A stretch of DNA of 64,000 nucleotides. Source: Torymus aiolomorphi. Taxonomy: Eukaryota > Arthropoda > Insecta > Hymenoptera > Torymidae. Positions 1 through 44,402 of this stretch are shown in pieces. Numbering within the stretch: the stretch's first letter is position 1; every line of letters starts with the position of its first letter. The notes under the pieces are model-generated. The model ran no database searches. It was not told the origin of the DNA and was given only the letters and a program-made list of their open reading frames with translations. Location: assembly GCA_036365515.1 (NCBI GenBank), contig CM070875.1, forward strand, positions 8,460,501 to 8,524,500. Reading direction: 5' to 3'. The position numbers were made by a program, and so were the translations under genes.

Positions 1-346
1 GTAGATTTTATCAATAGTTCAATGGTAATAAGTTTTATTCCAAAATTATAAACTACACATGAATTGTTAAGAATCGTCCATTTTTTTTCTTAGATAAATT
101 AATAAATAAATTCTTATTTATTGCGTTCTTTGTTAATAAAGTGATCTTCCTTACGCTTACTTCCAACTATTTTTACTAATAGATATAACGGATTAGATTA
201 TGCCTAGGGTTCTAAATTTCATTAAAATAGCACTACTTGTCCTTCAATCTTGCATAGAGAGATTCAATTCATAAACTCTATCTAAGAAAGCACGAGCCGC
301 ACATATATATAAAGTACAATTACAAAATTACAGCCAGTCACCTTTG
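1..346. other. AT-rich 3' flank of the first gene
   Basis: No coding potential is seen. On the minus strand an AATAAA hexamer lies at 117-122, about 225 nt past the stop codon of the gene at 347-1579. It is a plausible polyadenylation signal for that gene. Nothing else is recognised. Confidence 0.4.
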
Positions 347-1579
347 CTACTCGGTCTCGGTGAACGATTGCACGATTATCTCCTCGTCGTTTTCAACGCC
401 ATTATTAATATTCCACGTCGAACGTTTCGGCTCGCTGGCCGCGCTAGTGCCTGGAATTTGCAGAACCTCGCAATAACTCGCTGTCCTCGACACTTTTTCA
501 TCGTTTGACGATTGACTCTCATCTTCCCTGGATTCGCCGTGCTCGAGGTATTTTCTCCTGACAAACAGATCTGATTCGCACCGACTATCCACTTTATCTC
601 CCGCGCCACTTTCCCTCTTGCCGGACGACGACTTCTTCGACGAATCTTTCGACCCTTTATCCTTCTTCTTCTTTTTCTCTTCCTTTCTCGAACCCTCGCC
701 GCGAATAGCCCCTAAATTCGGCGACTTCATTGCGTCCTTCGTTATCTCGATTCTGCTGTTTATCTCCTTCAGAAACGCCCTCAGATCCTCCGTCTTCACT
801 TCCGAGGCATTGTCGTCGTCGGAACATCCGCACGTGTTTCTGGTACGCCGAGTAGTAGTTACCTTATTTGCGGTGTTGTCGTCCCTGCGGAACAGCCGAC
901 CGCACGAGCCGCCGCACGGCGAACAGCTGACACTTGACCTGTCTGGCGAACCCGAGTGCCGTCTTCCTCTTGTTCTGCTTTTCCCCGCCTCTCGCAGCTG
1001 CTTCTCGAACTCCTCGTGGACGTACGCGCTTATGCCCGTACGTATTCTTCGGTCCACGTAGTCTCTTATCGGGCCTTTGATGCTCTTCTCTTTAGCGCTT
1101 GGTTTTACGGTTACAAAGGCGCTTGGGTGGTGGAGTAGGTGACTGGTGCAGCAAATTATTTCGGGATAGTTGCTGCTTAGTTTGCTCTTTTTATTGGTTC
1201 TTTGTAATTTGCGTTGTTTCTTCTCGCGTTTTTTAGCGTCTTGCTTTCGTTTCTCGTTTTCAGCTTGATTTAATTTCAGTTCGTCGTCAACTTCTCGTAA
1301 CTGTTGTTTAATCTTTTCGTAATCCCTTAGATTTTCTGTGAGCTGTTGCTTGATACTATTAAGTTCGTTTGGGTCTTCTAACTTTTTCATTGATTTGCGG
1401 GAAACTTTTTCAAGGTCATCGTTTGTTTTATCCGCGTTTATTGAATTACGTACTTCATCTGCCATTTCTTTCATTTCACCTCGTATTATCTCGTTTACTT
1501 TGGACTTTTTTCTCTTTTGCCTTCTAAAGTTTTGTCGTTCAGTTTTCTCGCACTTGCAGAACATATCTAAAGGTAACAT
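347..1579 (-). CDS. Hypothetical lysine-rich coiled-coil protein (410 aa)
   Basis: Uninterrupted 410-codon minus-strand ORF, by far the longest in the left 20 kb. Codon third positions are much more GC-rich than the flanks, which supports real coding. Roughly residues 20-130 are charged and heptad-like (many K/E/Q/L), as in a coiled coil. Residues about 200-260 are Ser/Cys/Arg-rich with paired cysteines. Residues about 300-330 are a Lys/Ser tract (KKKKKDKGSK). The C-terminus is acidic (NDEEIIVQSFTETE). No signal peptide or membrane segment is seen. The given start is the first Met, but a possible splice acceptor (CCTTTAG) lies 4 codons after it, so the 5' end could belong to another exon. I do not recognise the family. 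The composition would suit a nuclear or cytoskeletal scaffold, but that is only a guess. Confidence 0.65.
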   Translation of the reverse strand: MLPLDMFCKCEKTERQNFRRQKRKKSKVNEIIRGEMKEMADEVRNSINADKTNDDLEKVSRKSMKKLEDPNELNSIKQQLTENLRDYEKIKQQLREVDDELKLNQAENEKRKQDAKKREKKQRKLQRTNKKSKLSSNYPEIICCTSHLLHHPSAFVTVKPSAKEKSIKGPIRDYVDRRIRTGISAYVHEEFEKQLREAGKSRTRGRRHSGSPDRSSVSCSPCGGSCGRLFRRDDNTANKVTTTRRTRNTCGCSDDDNASEVKTEDLRAFLKEINSRIEITKDAMKSPNLGAIRGEGSRKEEKKKKKDKGSKDSSKKSSSGKRESGAGDKVDSRCESDLFVRRKYLEHGESREDESQSSNDEKVSRTASYCEVLQIPGTSAASEPKRSTWNINNGVENDEEIIVQSFTETE

Positions 1580-1775
1580 AAATGTAATATTCCAGAGAAA
1601 GTCACGTGGTATATAAATTTTAGGTAGTTCTCTGTATAATCAAATTTCCTATGAATTTTCATAACTTAAAAGATATTCAATGACTTGTGCAACACTAAAA
1701 CTGTAGATATTTAGTTTTGAAGTTTGAATTTTGAATACGTTTTAAGTATTACTTTCATTATTTAAAAAAACTAAT
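1580..1775. other. Short AT-rich spacer
   Basis: Presumed 5' flank of the gene at 347-1579. It has no recognised promoter element and no ORF. Confidence 0.3.
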
Positions 1776-3439
1776 ATATATGAGTAATTCTACAGAACCT
1801 TTAACTTTTACAGTCTGCCACGATATATCATGAACGTAAATGAATATCGAACTCAACAATTAAGCTTCTTCTTGTATAATATATTAGAAAGTAGGCCCTT
1901 GTCTGTATTTAAGTGAAATAAGTATTGTAAAGAAGAACAACGAGCTCAAAGTACGATTTTTACCGAATTTAAGAGCGTACAACTTAAAAATTTTATTTTG
2001 ATATCGCCATAAAAAAATAACTTTAGTCCATATCACTCTGCAAACTTAATTGAGTCTTCGTATAATCATACTTTTAAAAAAAAAAAATTTGCCAAGAGTG
2101 TGCCAATCTTTAAAAAAATAGTGCAACCTAAAATGTGAGCGTACACCGATTTTTAGAAATTCGAAAATTATTTAATTTTTTCAATGTAGGAAAAATAACT
2201 TTGTATTTTTTCAATTTCTAGTGTCATACATTCATTCTACACTAAAAACCCTAAAAAATGGGATGTCCGGTATGCGTGTGCCTCAAAAACTTATTTTGTA
2301 GGAACACTTTAAAAATCGTCTGATCTGTGCGTAATAACTCTTTCGAAAAAACAATATTTTCAAGTGGCACACTTCAAGGACGTTTAGAAAGGCTAACAAC
2401 TACGTTGTAATTTCTTCCTTATACTATTTCTGAAACTCCCATCACATGTCTAAGTTGTCGTCGGGTATCCTACATCGTAAAATCGACGTTTCAGTAGCGT
2501 AAAATATTGACAAAAAAATTTTTTTATTATTATTCATTATTATTAAGTTTTGAAAACAAAACTAACAGTCTAAAAAATAAATTAAAGTTTTTCTAGGATT
2601 AAAATAGCTGTTTGATATTAAGTGTATTATTCTGGAATTGTTTTTACGTGCAATATGTTAATATTGTGACAACTTTAAAATCTATAGTTCTCGTTATAAG
2701 TTTCATTAACCATAAGCCGCGATGTATACTTTCACAATAATAACTTCATTCACTACGCCGTAAGTAACCACACGCGACATATTTTATTGTCAAAAACTGG
2801 CAATGACATAATATGTAGTAATGAACATATTATGTATACATAATAATACAGAAATTCCTTATAAGGAATTTCGAGAGCATTGAATAGCGGTGACACTTGC
2901 ATGTTGATATCGTGCACCGTGTCTATCAATGAACTTGTTTAGTTTCACGTTTGGTATCTAGTAAACAAGACGTATGGATCGAAGCTGACTGACGATGCAG
3001 TAAGTAAATTTATTTTATGATAATAATTCTGATATTTATTTATTGATCTTTGATCTTTAGTTTAATAAAATATTATTTGTTTCTATTATGAACTAGTTTT
3101 CAATATTTTTCCCAACGTTCATTATCATTTATTTATGTATTTTTTCATCATCATTTATTAGTCACTATTGTCATCTAATTTATGAATTTGCAGACGCTTG
3201 TCATTGACACTACTTTGATATAAGATAAAAATTTCTAAATTATTGTAAAAAGTTTAATTTTTTTCATATTTTGTGCAATATAAAAAATAACTTTTTCCAA
3301 AAACCAGTTACGCCAACTGTTTCTTACTCGCTAAGAGTTCTAGAAACAAGAAAAAAATGTCCCATTAGTGTGCCACCAAAATAATTTTTGATGATTTTTA
3401 CAAGTAAAAAGTTAAAGGTTCTGTAGAATTACTCATATA
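1776..3439. mobile_element. Non-autonomous TIR element, 1.66 kb
   Basis: The sequence at about 1778-1808 (GAGTAATTCTACAGAACCTT core) recurs in reverse complement at about 3407-3437, giving terminal inverted repeats of about 30 bp. TATA occurs just outside both ends and could be a short target duplication. The interior is AT-rich, with no ORF over 60 codons and scattered poly-A/T. A class II non-autonomous element is inferred; the superfamily is unknown. Confidence 0.5.
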
Positions 3440-3813
3440 CTTGATGACATTCTGAAATAAATTATGTGTAAAATTCCAATTTAATGATATTGTTTATATT
3501 GTATAATTAACGTATTTATATAATGGTGCAACAACTGCAGAAGTTGTGGTATACCCCAGCACTAGCATTTTTCTATTTATTATTATTACATTAGTATTTT
3601 ATACATATTATTATTGACAATAAAAGAGTTCCACTATCAATCAATAATAGGTACTATTAATATGAAATATTTTTTGAAAATTAACTTTTTGGCTCTACTA
3701 CTGTCAATTGGAACATTACCATCAAGATAAACGCAAATAAGACAATCGAATTTAAAATATATTTGACAAAAATATTAAAATATCCCCGTACAACTGCTTC
3801 GAATAACAGTAAA
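3440..3813. other. AT-rich spacer
   Basis: No ORF or repeat is recognised. It is probably the 3' UTR and flank of the minus-strand exon that follows. Confidence 0.3.
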
Positions 3814-4217
3814 CTAACCGATTTTCCAAGGATCAGGTATCCCCTGCACCATGGCCAATCCCTTTCTATTCCACGCGTAATCCGTGTACCTCAAACAATC
3901 ACGACTCAGTCCGACGTCGTTCAGGTTAGTTTCCTCGGCACCGGGCACCCCGCTGTCCTTCCAGCTGAGATACTCTTGCCAGGGATCAGGAATCCCATTT
4001 CGCAACTTACATGTTGCATCACTTTTGTAACCGCACTCGTCGCAGCTGCTAATCACGACGTATGGCAATGCTTTCACGAGTCTTGGATGGAGGAATGGAC
4101 CCCGTATCACTGCTGAGACGAAATTCGTGGGCTCTGTCCATTTGAACTTCCATCCGTCGTGTGTGCGTATCTCTGATGAGCAGCGGGCTGGTCGACACGA
4201 GTGGGAGGAAGCTGGTT
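3814..4217 (-). CDS. Probable terminal coding exon of an unrecognised gene
   Basis: A GC-richer island in AT-rich DNA carries a minus-strand frame open from a plausible acceptor (GAACAG, just right of 4217) to a stop at 3814, about 134 codons. Because no ATG opens the frame, it reads as a last exon rather than a whole gene. The peptide is Trp/Pro/Gly-rich. It has a CDEC pair and the motif GIPDPW twice: GIPDPWQEYLSW in the middle, and GIPDPWKIG at the very C-terminus. I see no signal peptide or membrane segment. Repeated short Pro/Trp motifs occur in some axonemal or structural proteins, but I cannot assign a family. The upstream exon(s) were not found in the AT-rich sequence to the right. The 5' boundary is uncertain by tens of bases; a decayed gene copy is the alternative. 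Confidence 0.45.
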
Positions 4218-7200
4218 CTGTTCGGGCCAGATTTTAGGAAATGTAATTTTTTGTTTTATGAAAAGAATTTTGTATATCATATTTGTAGTTATTTGTTTTC
4301 ATTAAAACATTGATTATGACAAATTTTCAACGGTTGTACTTCATTTGATAAGGTATGTATGGCAATTATTATCGTATTATGGGTAAAACAGAAGTAACCT
4401 AATTAAAAATAACATTGATTCATCAAATACAAATATTTGATTATATGAAAAAGCAATTTAATTGAAGCAATTTACTTTTACAATACAATGAATGCATATT
4501 TCAATCAGTAACAAGTTTAAAATCTAGTACAAAATACCATGTAAATATTTCTATGATTTCTATTGTATAACCTCCAATAAAACAGAGTAACAATTTCCTT
4601 CTCAATATTGATATTCAATACTCACCAGTTGCTCGTGCGTCATATTTATTTTTCCGGGAACAGCACGTTTCCATACTATGGCTTTATTTAGAGCAGTTTT
4701 TTCATCACAGTAGTTTCTTTTTTTTTATTTATTTTGATTTTTATACTTTTTTAAATTTACACGATGATGTTCCATTATTTGTTCATTGTTCACTGCATGC
4801 AATATTCTTTTATTTATTTACATACGTGCACCAAAATAATCATTTTTGAAATTTTTCACTCGAAAAAGTGCCTTTATTTTACTGTTTCTCTGACAAAAAA
4901 GGAACTTTAAAAAAATAACTACAACAACTTGTTATATTTTCAAGCATCTTTTATTTTATGAATTTTCATATTTTTAGACAATCGTCGGGAGGCTGCCCAA
5001 TCGCGTAGGCGGACGGCTTCCTTCCGTGCAAAAAAAAAAACATATCTTGCTCTCATCGCCTCTTGCGCGCATACCTCATTCTCGCAATAATAAATATCAA
5101 TAGACGCCTCTTCTTCACTGCCGACTTTTTCTGCTGAAAATACGCTCGTGCATCGCTGCAAAAATTTCGCTCGTGTGTCGCTCACTCGCTCGCGAAAGGG
5201 TCAGAGAGGAAAAGACTCGCCATTCTTTATTATCAAAGTTATATATTTCTGTGCCCGAGAAAAGAGACGTCGGAACATCGCGTCCTCCTCTTTGTTTTTA
5301 TTATTTTTTTTTATTCTTGTTTATATTTATATTATATATATACGTAAGTATATTTTTTATTTATTTTTATATCACTTAAAAGTACACATCATATATAAAT
5401 CATCAGCGTCGATCGACGTATCATCATCGGCGTTTCTGCGTTTGTTTGTTTGTTTGTTTTTTTCTTCTTTTATATATTAATTTATTCTTATGTATTTGTA
5501 TTGCTTCGAAATCGAGCGCGGCGAAAAGGCCGGCACGTAAAGAAGCACTTTTCCGCGTCCAAACGAGTGCCCTACTTCTTTCGAATTTCCTCATACTCTT
5601 TTCGAACTAAAATGATATACCACCCCCTCCTTTTCCTCGTAATCACGGCAATATATTATACCTATGTTTTCTGTCGTCTCCATCGTCGATATACTTTTTC
5701 GAACTCAACTAGAAAAAACGTTTCTTACAAAATACGTGTGTTATACTTTATGTATAAAAATAAGTTTACTAATATTTTCAGTTAATGAAAGTTTGCTCAT
5801 GTATATTGTCTCTCATTCATTGCAAGAGACTATATGGAATAATTTTCTACATACTGAATCTTTTTTTTCAGCTAAGAGCAAATGAATTTTTTAATTTTTA
5901 CGCGCTAATCATCAAAGACTAAAAAATATAATTTTGTAAAAATTTATTATTGCGCTCTCTCTTATTCTGTTACAATTTGACTCTATTAATTAACTAATTA
6001 ACGTACATTTGTTGAGTATAATCTCGGTTTCTCTGAAGGCTTTCTGAAAATATTTTCTTTTTGAAGTGTTTATGAAAATTTTTAATAAGATGAGAATGCA
6101 TGAACTCGTTACGAAGCTAACTACAGTTGAATTGTTTTTTTAAACAAATTTCATGAAAAAAGTTCATTCCAAGCACTCGAGTAAGTAGATATATTTCAAA
6201 TTTAATTAAAATTTCCGTCTCTAATACAAACACAAAAACGAACGCATATAACTCTTTTTAATTAATGTGACTTTTTGTGAGATGCAATATTCGTAAATAA
6301 ATGAAACGACGCACTCTTTTCCTCTTTTTCTACAGCTAGTAGAATGAAAACGACGCGCTGTCTCGCGTTTGAAATGGCTTATGAAAACGCAAAATAGAAA
6401 TCATATTCCTCGCTCAAAATATTTTCTTCTCGTGACAAGCTTGCGCAATCCAAGTGTCGTTTTCCGTCTTCTCAGTCTCTGAAAACGTCTCATCGTTGCC
6501 GTGCTTACGACGAAAACTGTCTTGCTGTTCTGTTGCGTGTCGACATCTCAAAAAATCCTTCTTCTCAAAGCACAATCATTTCAACGCTCAAAATTTTACA
6601 AAAATCGTCAAGTACCTTTTTTGCTTTCTTGGAATTTGCAAATCTTATACAAAAAGATCTCGGAAGATATACAGTCGCATGAGTATGATCACTTAGATAT
6701 GACGCCTTCGATTGCAATTGCAGGGAATGCGACAACCATTAGAATTTTAATTCGATTGAAATACATTATTCCTGAAATATAGAGAAGTTGAAATTAATTT
6801 TTATCCATCTTTCCAGCAACTAACACCAAGAAATAAAAAAAAATTAAGACTAGATTTTTAAAAATATTAATCTTTTAAAACAATTTTAACAGACATTTAT
6901 AAATGAATGAAAACAAAACAGAATATCACGACAAGCACATAAGCTTCAGAATACCAAAACTGACTTAGATTTAAAGCTCACACTTGCAAAAAATTTGAAC
7001 CCCAAAAAGAGATAAAACTCTCCACACCTTCCACTGGTAAGAATCAACTTTTATTTTATAACTTCTATTCAATATAAAAAAAATTAATGTCAACGTATCC
7101 ATATGTATGCTTAGGAATATGTCGATTCGTCAAAATACGAATTTCCAATCGTCACGACAATCACACGCAAGAGATTGACAATGGGGAAAATTGATTCTTG

Positions 7201-10200
7201 TGCATAGGTGGTGGTGTGCACAATCGCTCGCCTCTTCACCGATTCCGTAATATATATATATATACGCGACATTTATCCGCAACGCTATACAGCCTCGATT
7301 AGAAACGTATCCTCAGTCGCCTGAACACCGTCCGTCATACTTATTGTAGAAAGCCAGGCACACTCGCGTTCAACTCTCGAGATATCTTTGTCGTCGCACG
7401 CGTATCATATTATAATCACTTCGTCACCGGACAGTCAGACGTCGAACGATATAATATTAATCTACGTTTTTTTATGTTACTCTCTTTTTAAAGCTTTCTC
7501 CACCGTCTACTTCACGATCATCTGACAAACACAGCCATTGACTTTATTCGAAAATCGCACTCTTCGCTCTTCCGTCGTGACATCTTTTTTTTTGTATTGT
7601 GTGTTAAAACAATCATTTTTTTCGTTTTTTTTTTTTAACTTTTCATTCAGTAAACAATAGAAAAAACGGAAGAAATAAATACGGATACCTACAGAACATG
7701 AAGGCCTCCGTGAAATTGGTTTCGCGCATTCGTTAGTTAGTTTTTTTGTCATTATACGAGAGCGATACAAAAATTACAGTTACAAATCATCGCTTACATC
7801 ACTAAGGTGCATTTCGCTCGTAGTGAGGATATATAGATATATCGTGTATGTGTGTACCCAGAAAAATGTCCGCTCGAAGGCATATTGTTTTTGTCGTTAC
7901 ATTCAATTGAAGCTACTGGGAGAATAGGATCGAAGTATGTAAATAAATAACATTTTACAGCAATATTTCATTAACGTACATGACATTGTGTTAAAGTTCT
8001 ACGAATTCAAACATAAAATTATTTGATGATTTCAATTTGCACGTTGCATAATTGAATGTAAACGTTGTTCGTTTATTACATTACATTATTTCTTGGATTT
8101 CGCAGTAATTTACTTTTTTCGATAAGACAATCCTCTGGGTTTATAAAAATTATTGAATTTTTTCATGCGAATATACACGTGGATTCGACGTATATACGGC
8201 ATACAGCGAAGTCGAGTAAGTAGTTAAATGAAACCGCGTTTTTCTTGCAAACGTGTTAGTTGTGAACATCATCACATATGCATATGTGTAATATACATGT
8301 AACATGATTATTGGGCATGTGCGCGCGCGCGCGGGTGTGTGTGTGTGTGTGTAACATACGTTAGTAATCGATAATTAACATTATACGACAAATTTTGGCT
8401 TCATATATGTTTGATTGATCGGCAGTCGTCTATACTGAGTTTCATCTTCTTGTGTAGTTAAAAGGGGGGAGATTATAGAATAAAACTATATAGAATCGAA
8501 AAACGCGATTCAATGAGAATAAATTCTTCGCTGCTTATATTCTCTCGTCGAAAATAAAACAACACAGGTATATGCTGTGTGTGTGTGATACAGATATATA
8601 ATTTACTTTCTCTCTTTCAGTAATGTGTGAAAAGACTCTTTTTTTCATCTTTCACCCTTTTGTTTTCACATAAATATATTATACGTGTGTATTATGCGCA
8701 AGCACAACTAACGATTAGGCGGTTAAAAAACAACGAGAGGGGGGCAACAAACACATCGCAGACGTATATAGAGTTTTTTCTTTCATGATTGCTCATCGTT
8801 TACGATCGTTTTTCCGCGCGCCGAGAGATGTACAGTATACAATGTACACCCGGTAAAAATACATGATTCCTTAAAAGCGAAATTACATACGTGTATGGAG
8901 AGAGAGAAAACAATTATGCAGGTATTTTCTTGGGATTTTGTTTTCTACTTCCACCTATTTGTTTGAGTCGCGTATTTTTACCGCGACGAAGGCGATTTTT
9001 CTTCGATCGGGTAATAAAAAGTCAGTGGTGAGCGGAGGAAAAGTGTGTCTTACCGTCGTTCGCCGCGGCAAAAAGGAGCACAGCATTGGGGATTATTGTT
9101 TGTACGTCCTCGGCGCGTTTCAACGGATAATAAGTATCTATTGTTAAAGAAATTGTCTCTATATGTAATATTTTTATTCTCGTTTTGTTTGTAGGAAAAA
9201 CAATCGGAACAGTGGATCGAGTGCAGTTGCATCTTCGAAAAATCATTGGACGAATATTATTTTCGTGATCGTATTTCTCTTTTTTTATCATTAGTAAGTA
9301 CTTTGACGACTCGTAGCCGTTAAAGTATAAACTTCCTGTATGTCTTGCAACGGTTAACACTTAAGAACTATGAATTTCAACGGCTATTGACATTACCAAA
9401 AAACGAATCATTTTGGTAACTTATTTCGGTAACTCTTTTTTTTATTTTATCCAGCGATTATTTCTCTTTGACAAGAAAAACCGTCGACAACATTACGTAA
9501 CTTTCTCGTTAAATGGCTTCAATTATAACTTCTACAAGTAATGTATATAATACGCAAAGTTCGAATACAGGACACCGTGTAGTATAATTAACAAATCACT
9601 CAGAATACGTATAGTTTGCGGAACTTTGCAGTTGTTCTACTACACTACGGTATGGTACAATAAAACATTAAGAATTAAATCAGTAGAAGACATTATAATA
9701 AGACAATACCAAATCCCAGTAAACGTTTATCTAAATAGTACTTGTTAAATTAGATTGTATACTAATTAATTATTTACAGAGAAACGAGTAGATATAAAGT
9801 AAGCACCATTAAATTAAGCCATAGTTTTTCTACACTACTTTGTCTACACGCATATGATTTCCAACTATTAAAATATAAGCGTTTACTTGAACTTAGTTAT
9901 ATACTTAGGATAAAGTTCTAGCTGCATAAATAAGTTCAACTCGTTGAGAATATCTTATCAGTTAGTAACGTATAGAAAAATTAAAGATACTTCAAGTTTG
10001 ATAAGTTATACCGAATGAAATTTATTCTTAAAAATCAAACTTAAAGTTTCTCGTATTTAGTTTCTTTTTCTTTTTTGCGGTAAAATCTGTAATTCAACAG
10101 TCATCTCTTACTTACTGCCATATCGTTTAAATATTAAAGTAATGATTTGTCTTTTACAAAATAACAGCTTACAACAGTCGCATCAAAAAAGTATCGGCAA

Positions 10201-10528
10201 GACAAATCTTACAAAAGTGCTTTACGATTAGTATCTGAATCAAGTCATATGGGATTCATCGTAACACAAGTTACTGGTCAAACAACAGTAATAATCAAGA
10301 GCTTAATTCGCATATTTGCAGTAACTCCAAAACGAAGTAGGTAAACTTACTTCACCGAGGCTTATGATTCCGGCATTTCAATTGTTTATGGCTCATACAT
10401 ACGACACTTTTGTAAAACAATTGTTTTCAATGAATACTCAGCACAAATCATCATTGATTTCGTTTGAGCCTTGTTCGAAACGACCAGAATCATAGCCTCG
10501 AACAAAAAAATTTGCCCGACGAAAAAGC
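4218..10528. other. Long intergenic region without recognised genes
   Basis: AT-rich DNA between the exon at 3814-4217 and the 3' end of the transporter gene. Short ORFs here are low-complexity or have no coding signature. The region 5000-5600 is pyrimidine-rich on the plus strand. A GC/GT dinucleotide run lies at about 8319-8353. On the minus strand an AATAAA lies at 10021-10026, about 500 nt beyond the transporter stop, and could serve as its polyadenylation signal. I see no RNA gene. Confidence 0.35.
8319..8353. repeat. (GC)n/(GT)n microsatellite
   Basis: A GCGCGCGC run passes directly into GTGTGTGT, a purine-pyrimidine alternating tract that can adopt Z-DNA. Confidence 0.7.
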
Positions 10529-42685
<32,157 letters not shown>

Positions 42686-43410
42686 CTGTAATCATGGTAA
42701 TGGCTGCGCGGGGCATAAAGTCAGATGATGATTGTATTGTGCTTGTAAACATGAGAAATTTGAGAAAGTTTTGGAAAGGGGGATGTATGGGTGGTTTGGC
42801 TTGCTTAATGAATTTGATGCTTCTGGTATGGAATATAGAAGGTGCGTCGGATGCAATAAACATGATTCTATGTATCACTAACGTCTTTGTTGTACTTTCG
42901 CGTATGCAATAATTCTATATATTGTGTACATGTAATCTAAATATCGACGTCAAGACTTGGAATAAAATAACAGCATACAAAAGAATGTATTATTGAATCA
43001 TCAGTATGTCAAAAGTTATAATTTATTAAAAACAATTATCGTGTTTAATACTCTATTTTATTAATTTACGAATCATTTATTTTATTGTTGAATGAATTGA
43101 TTTCAACTCATATAATATGAGGCAATGATAAATATTTTTGACAGTGTATTTTTATTGAAACCTTTATTGAAAATCTTAAAGCTATACAAATACACACTAT
43201 ATTTTGAAAATAAATAATAAGTACATCATTTCATACACATTGAAATTCATTGAAGTGTTTCTTGTTTTTACCAATTTTTTTTTTAAAGCCTTGCCATATT
43301 TCACTTTTCTCTGTTGGATTCGTTTTTTAAATTCTTTACTGTCCCTAACAGCTATAGCGAATTCGTCGTTTAAAGAATATTGTCGCTACACTGAAATAAG
43401 TGTAGGGCAC
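42686..43410. other. Sequence upstream of the first visible transporter exon
   Basis: Probably intronic, since the exon 42240-42685 opens with an acceptor and no ATG. AT-rich; no donor-ended ATG exon could be recognised on the minus strand here. Confidence 0.4.
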
Positions 43411-43418
43411 GTGCCGTA
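43411..43418. repeat. Target-site duplication GTGCCGTA (left)
   Basis: A perfect 8-bp direct copy of 54976-54983, flanking the fold-back element. Eight base pairs is the duplication length of hAT transposons. Confidence 0.9.
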
Positions 43419-43737
43419 CAGTGATGGGATTATCGGGAGAATTCTCCCGACCGTAATCACAGGCCGAAATGTTTGAATGTTGGCAGCAGCGCGACACGCG
43501 AGCGAGCCGCAACGTTCCGATTTCGGATTCCTCGTCTTATCGTCTGACTTATCAAAACAGTGGGAAAGCGTATTAGGAGGTTAGAGTATTAATATTATTT
43601 TTGAATGTGAAAGTAATGATTCAACCAAAATTGACTGGAATTACTATTGTGAAGTGACTGTTGTTATCGAGTAAGTATTTTGATTTACTTTTTATATTTA
43701 CATATTTACATTACACTAATTTTTTTTTTCTTTTAGG

Positions 43738-44402
43738 AAAGTGCCACATTATTTTTTACTAATTTATACAAATTACAACACTGTAATTAAAGATGTGATA
43801 GCTGGTGTTCGTGATGTTTTTTTGGATGAAAGTGTGGCTGAGCAAGTAGTTCTTCGAGAGTTGAAGAGATTGATGTCGATGAAGACTATTGTAGTAAATC
43901 CTGATCCTACAGAGGCACAACCACCTGTATTAAATACTTATGCGAGTACCTCATCCAACAAAGTGGCTTCAAAAGTAAGAGTTCATTTGTTGTTTATAGC
44001 CTTCGTCAGTTTCAATTTATAAAATAAATTACTCGCAATTTAATTTTATTATATAGGAAATATGAGTGCCAATGCTGCTAAAACACAAGCTGCATCAGGG
44101 GCGCAACAATAATTCCAAGAGCTTGTCTAGTGCTGCTTCGCCTCCAATACAACAGTAACAAGTGTCACAGCCAGCGATATACAACCGTCTCCAATTCATC
44201 ATCAAGCCCAACTGCAACCTCAGCCTCAACCTCAACAAATGACGTATCTAATAAAATATGTTCAACACATGCAGAGTATGCCAGTTCAACAACAAGTTTG
44301 GCAAATGCAACAGATTCAACAAGTTCAAAAAGTTGGCTGTATTGCTATGACACAAATACATTTATGGTAGAAAACGCTATAATACAACACAAGCCATGGA
44401 AA
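43738..44402 (+). pseudogene. Captured TFIIA large-subunit (alpha/beta) fragment, left copy
   Basis: After an acceptor (CTTTTAG) at about 43737 the frame reads YNTVIKDVIAGVRDVFLDES and AEQVVLRELKRLM, the N-terminal helical domain of the general transcription factor TFIIA large subunit. It ends at a GTAAGA donor at about 43974. A second segment from about 44059 encodes MSANAAKTQAASGAQQ; after a stop and shift, HHQAQLQPQPQPQQMTYLI and MQSMPVQQQVWQMQQIQQ follow, the Gln-rich linker of the same protein. The retained intron shows capture of genomic DNA rather than a retrocopy. Stops and frame changes in the Q-rich part and the absence of the C-terminal beta domain make it non-functional as TFIIA. 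The parent gene is not in the window. Confidence 0.8.

Noticed and set aside
618..1061. 147-codon plus-strand ORF
   Set aside because: Antisense shadow of the minus-strand gene at 347-1579; its Ser/Phe-rich composition is the complement of the Lys/Glu-rich sense frame.
5148..5885. Several 70-110-codon ORFs rich in Phe, Tyr and Ile
   Set aside because: Low-complexity readings of pyrimidine/AT-rich DNA with no splice context or homology-like motif.
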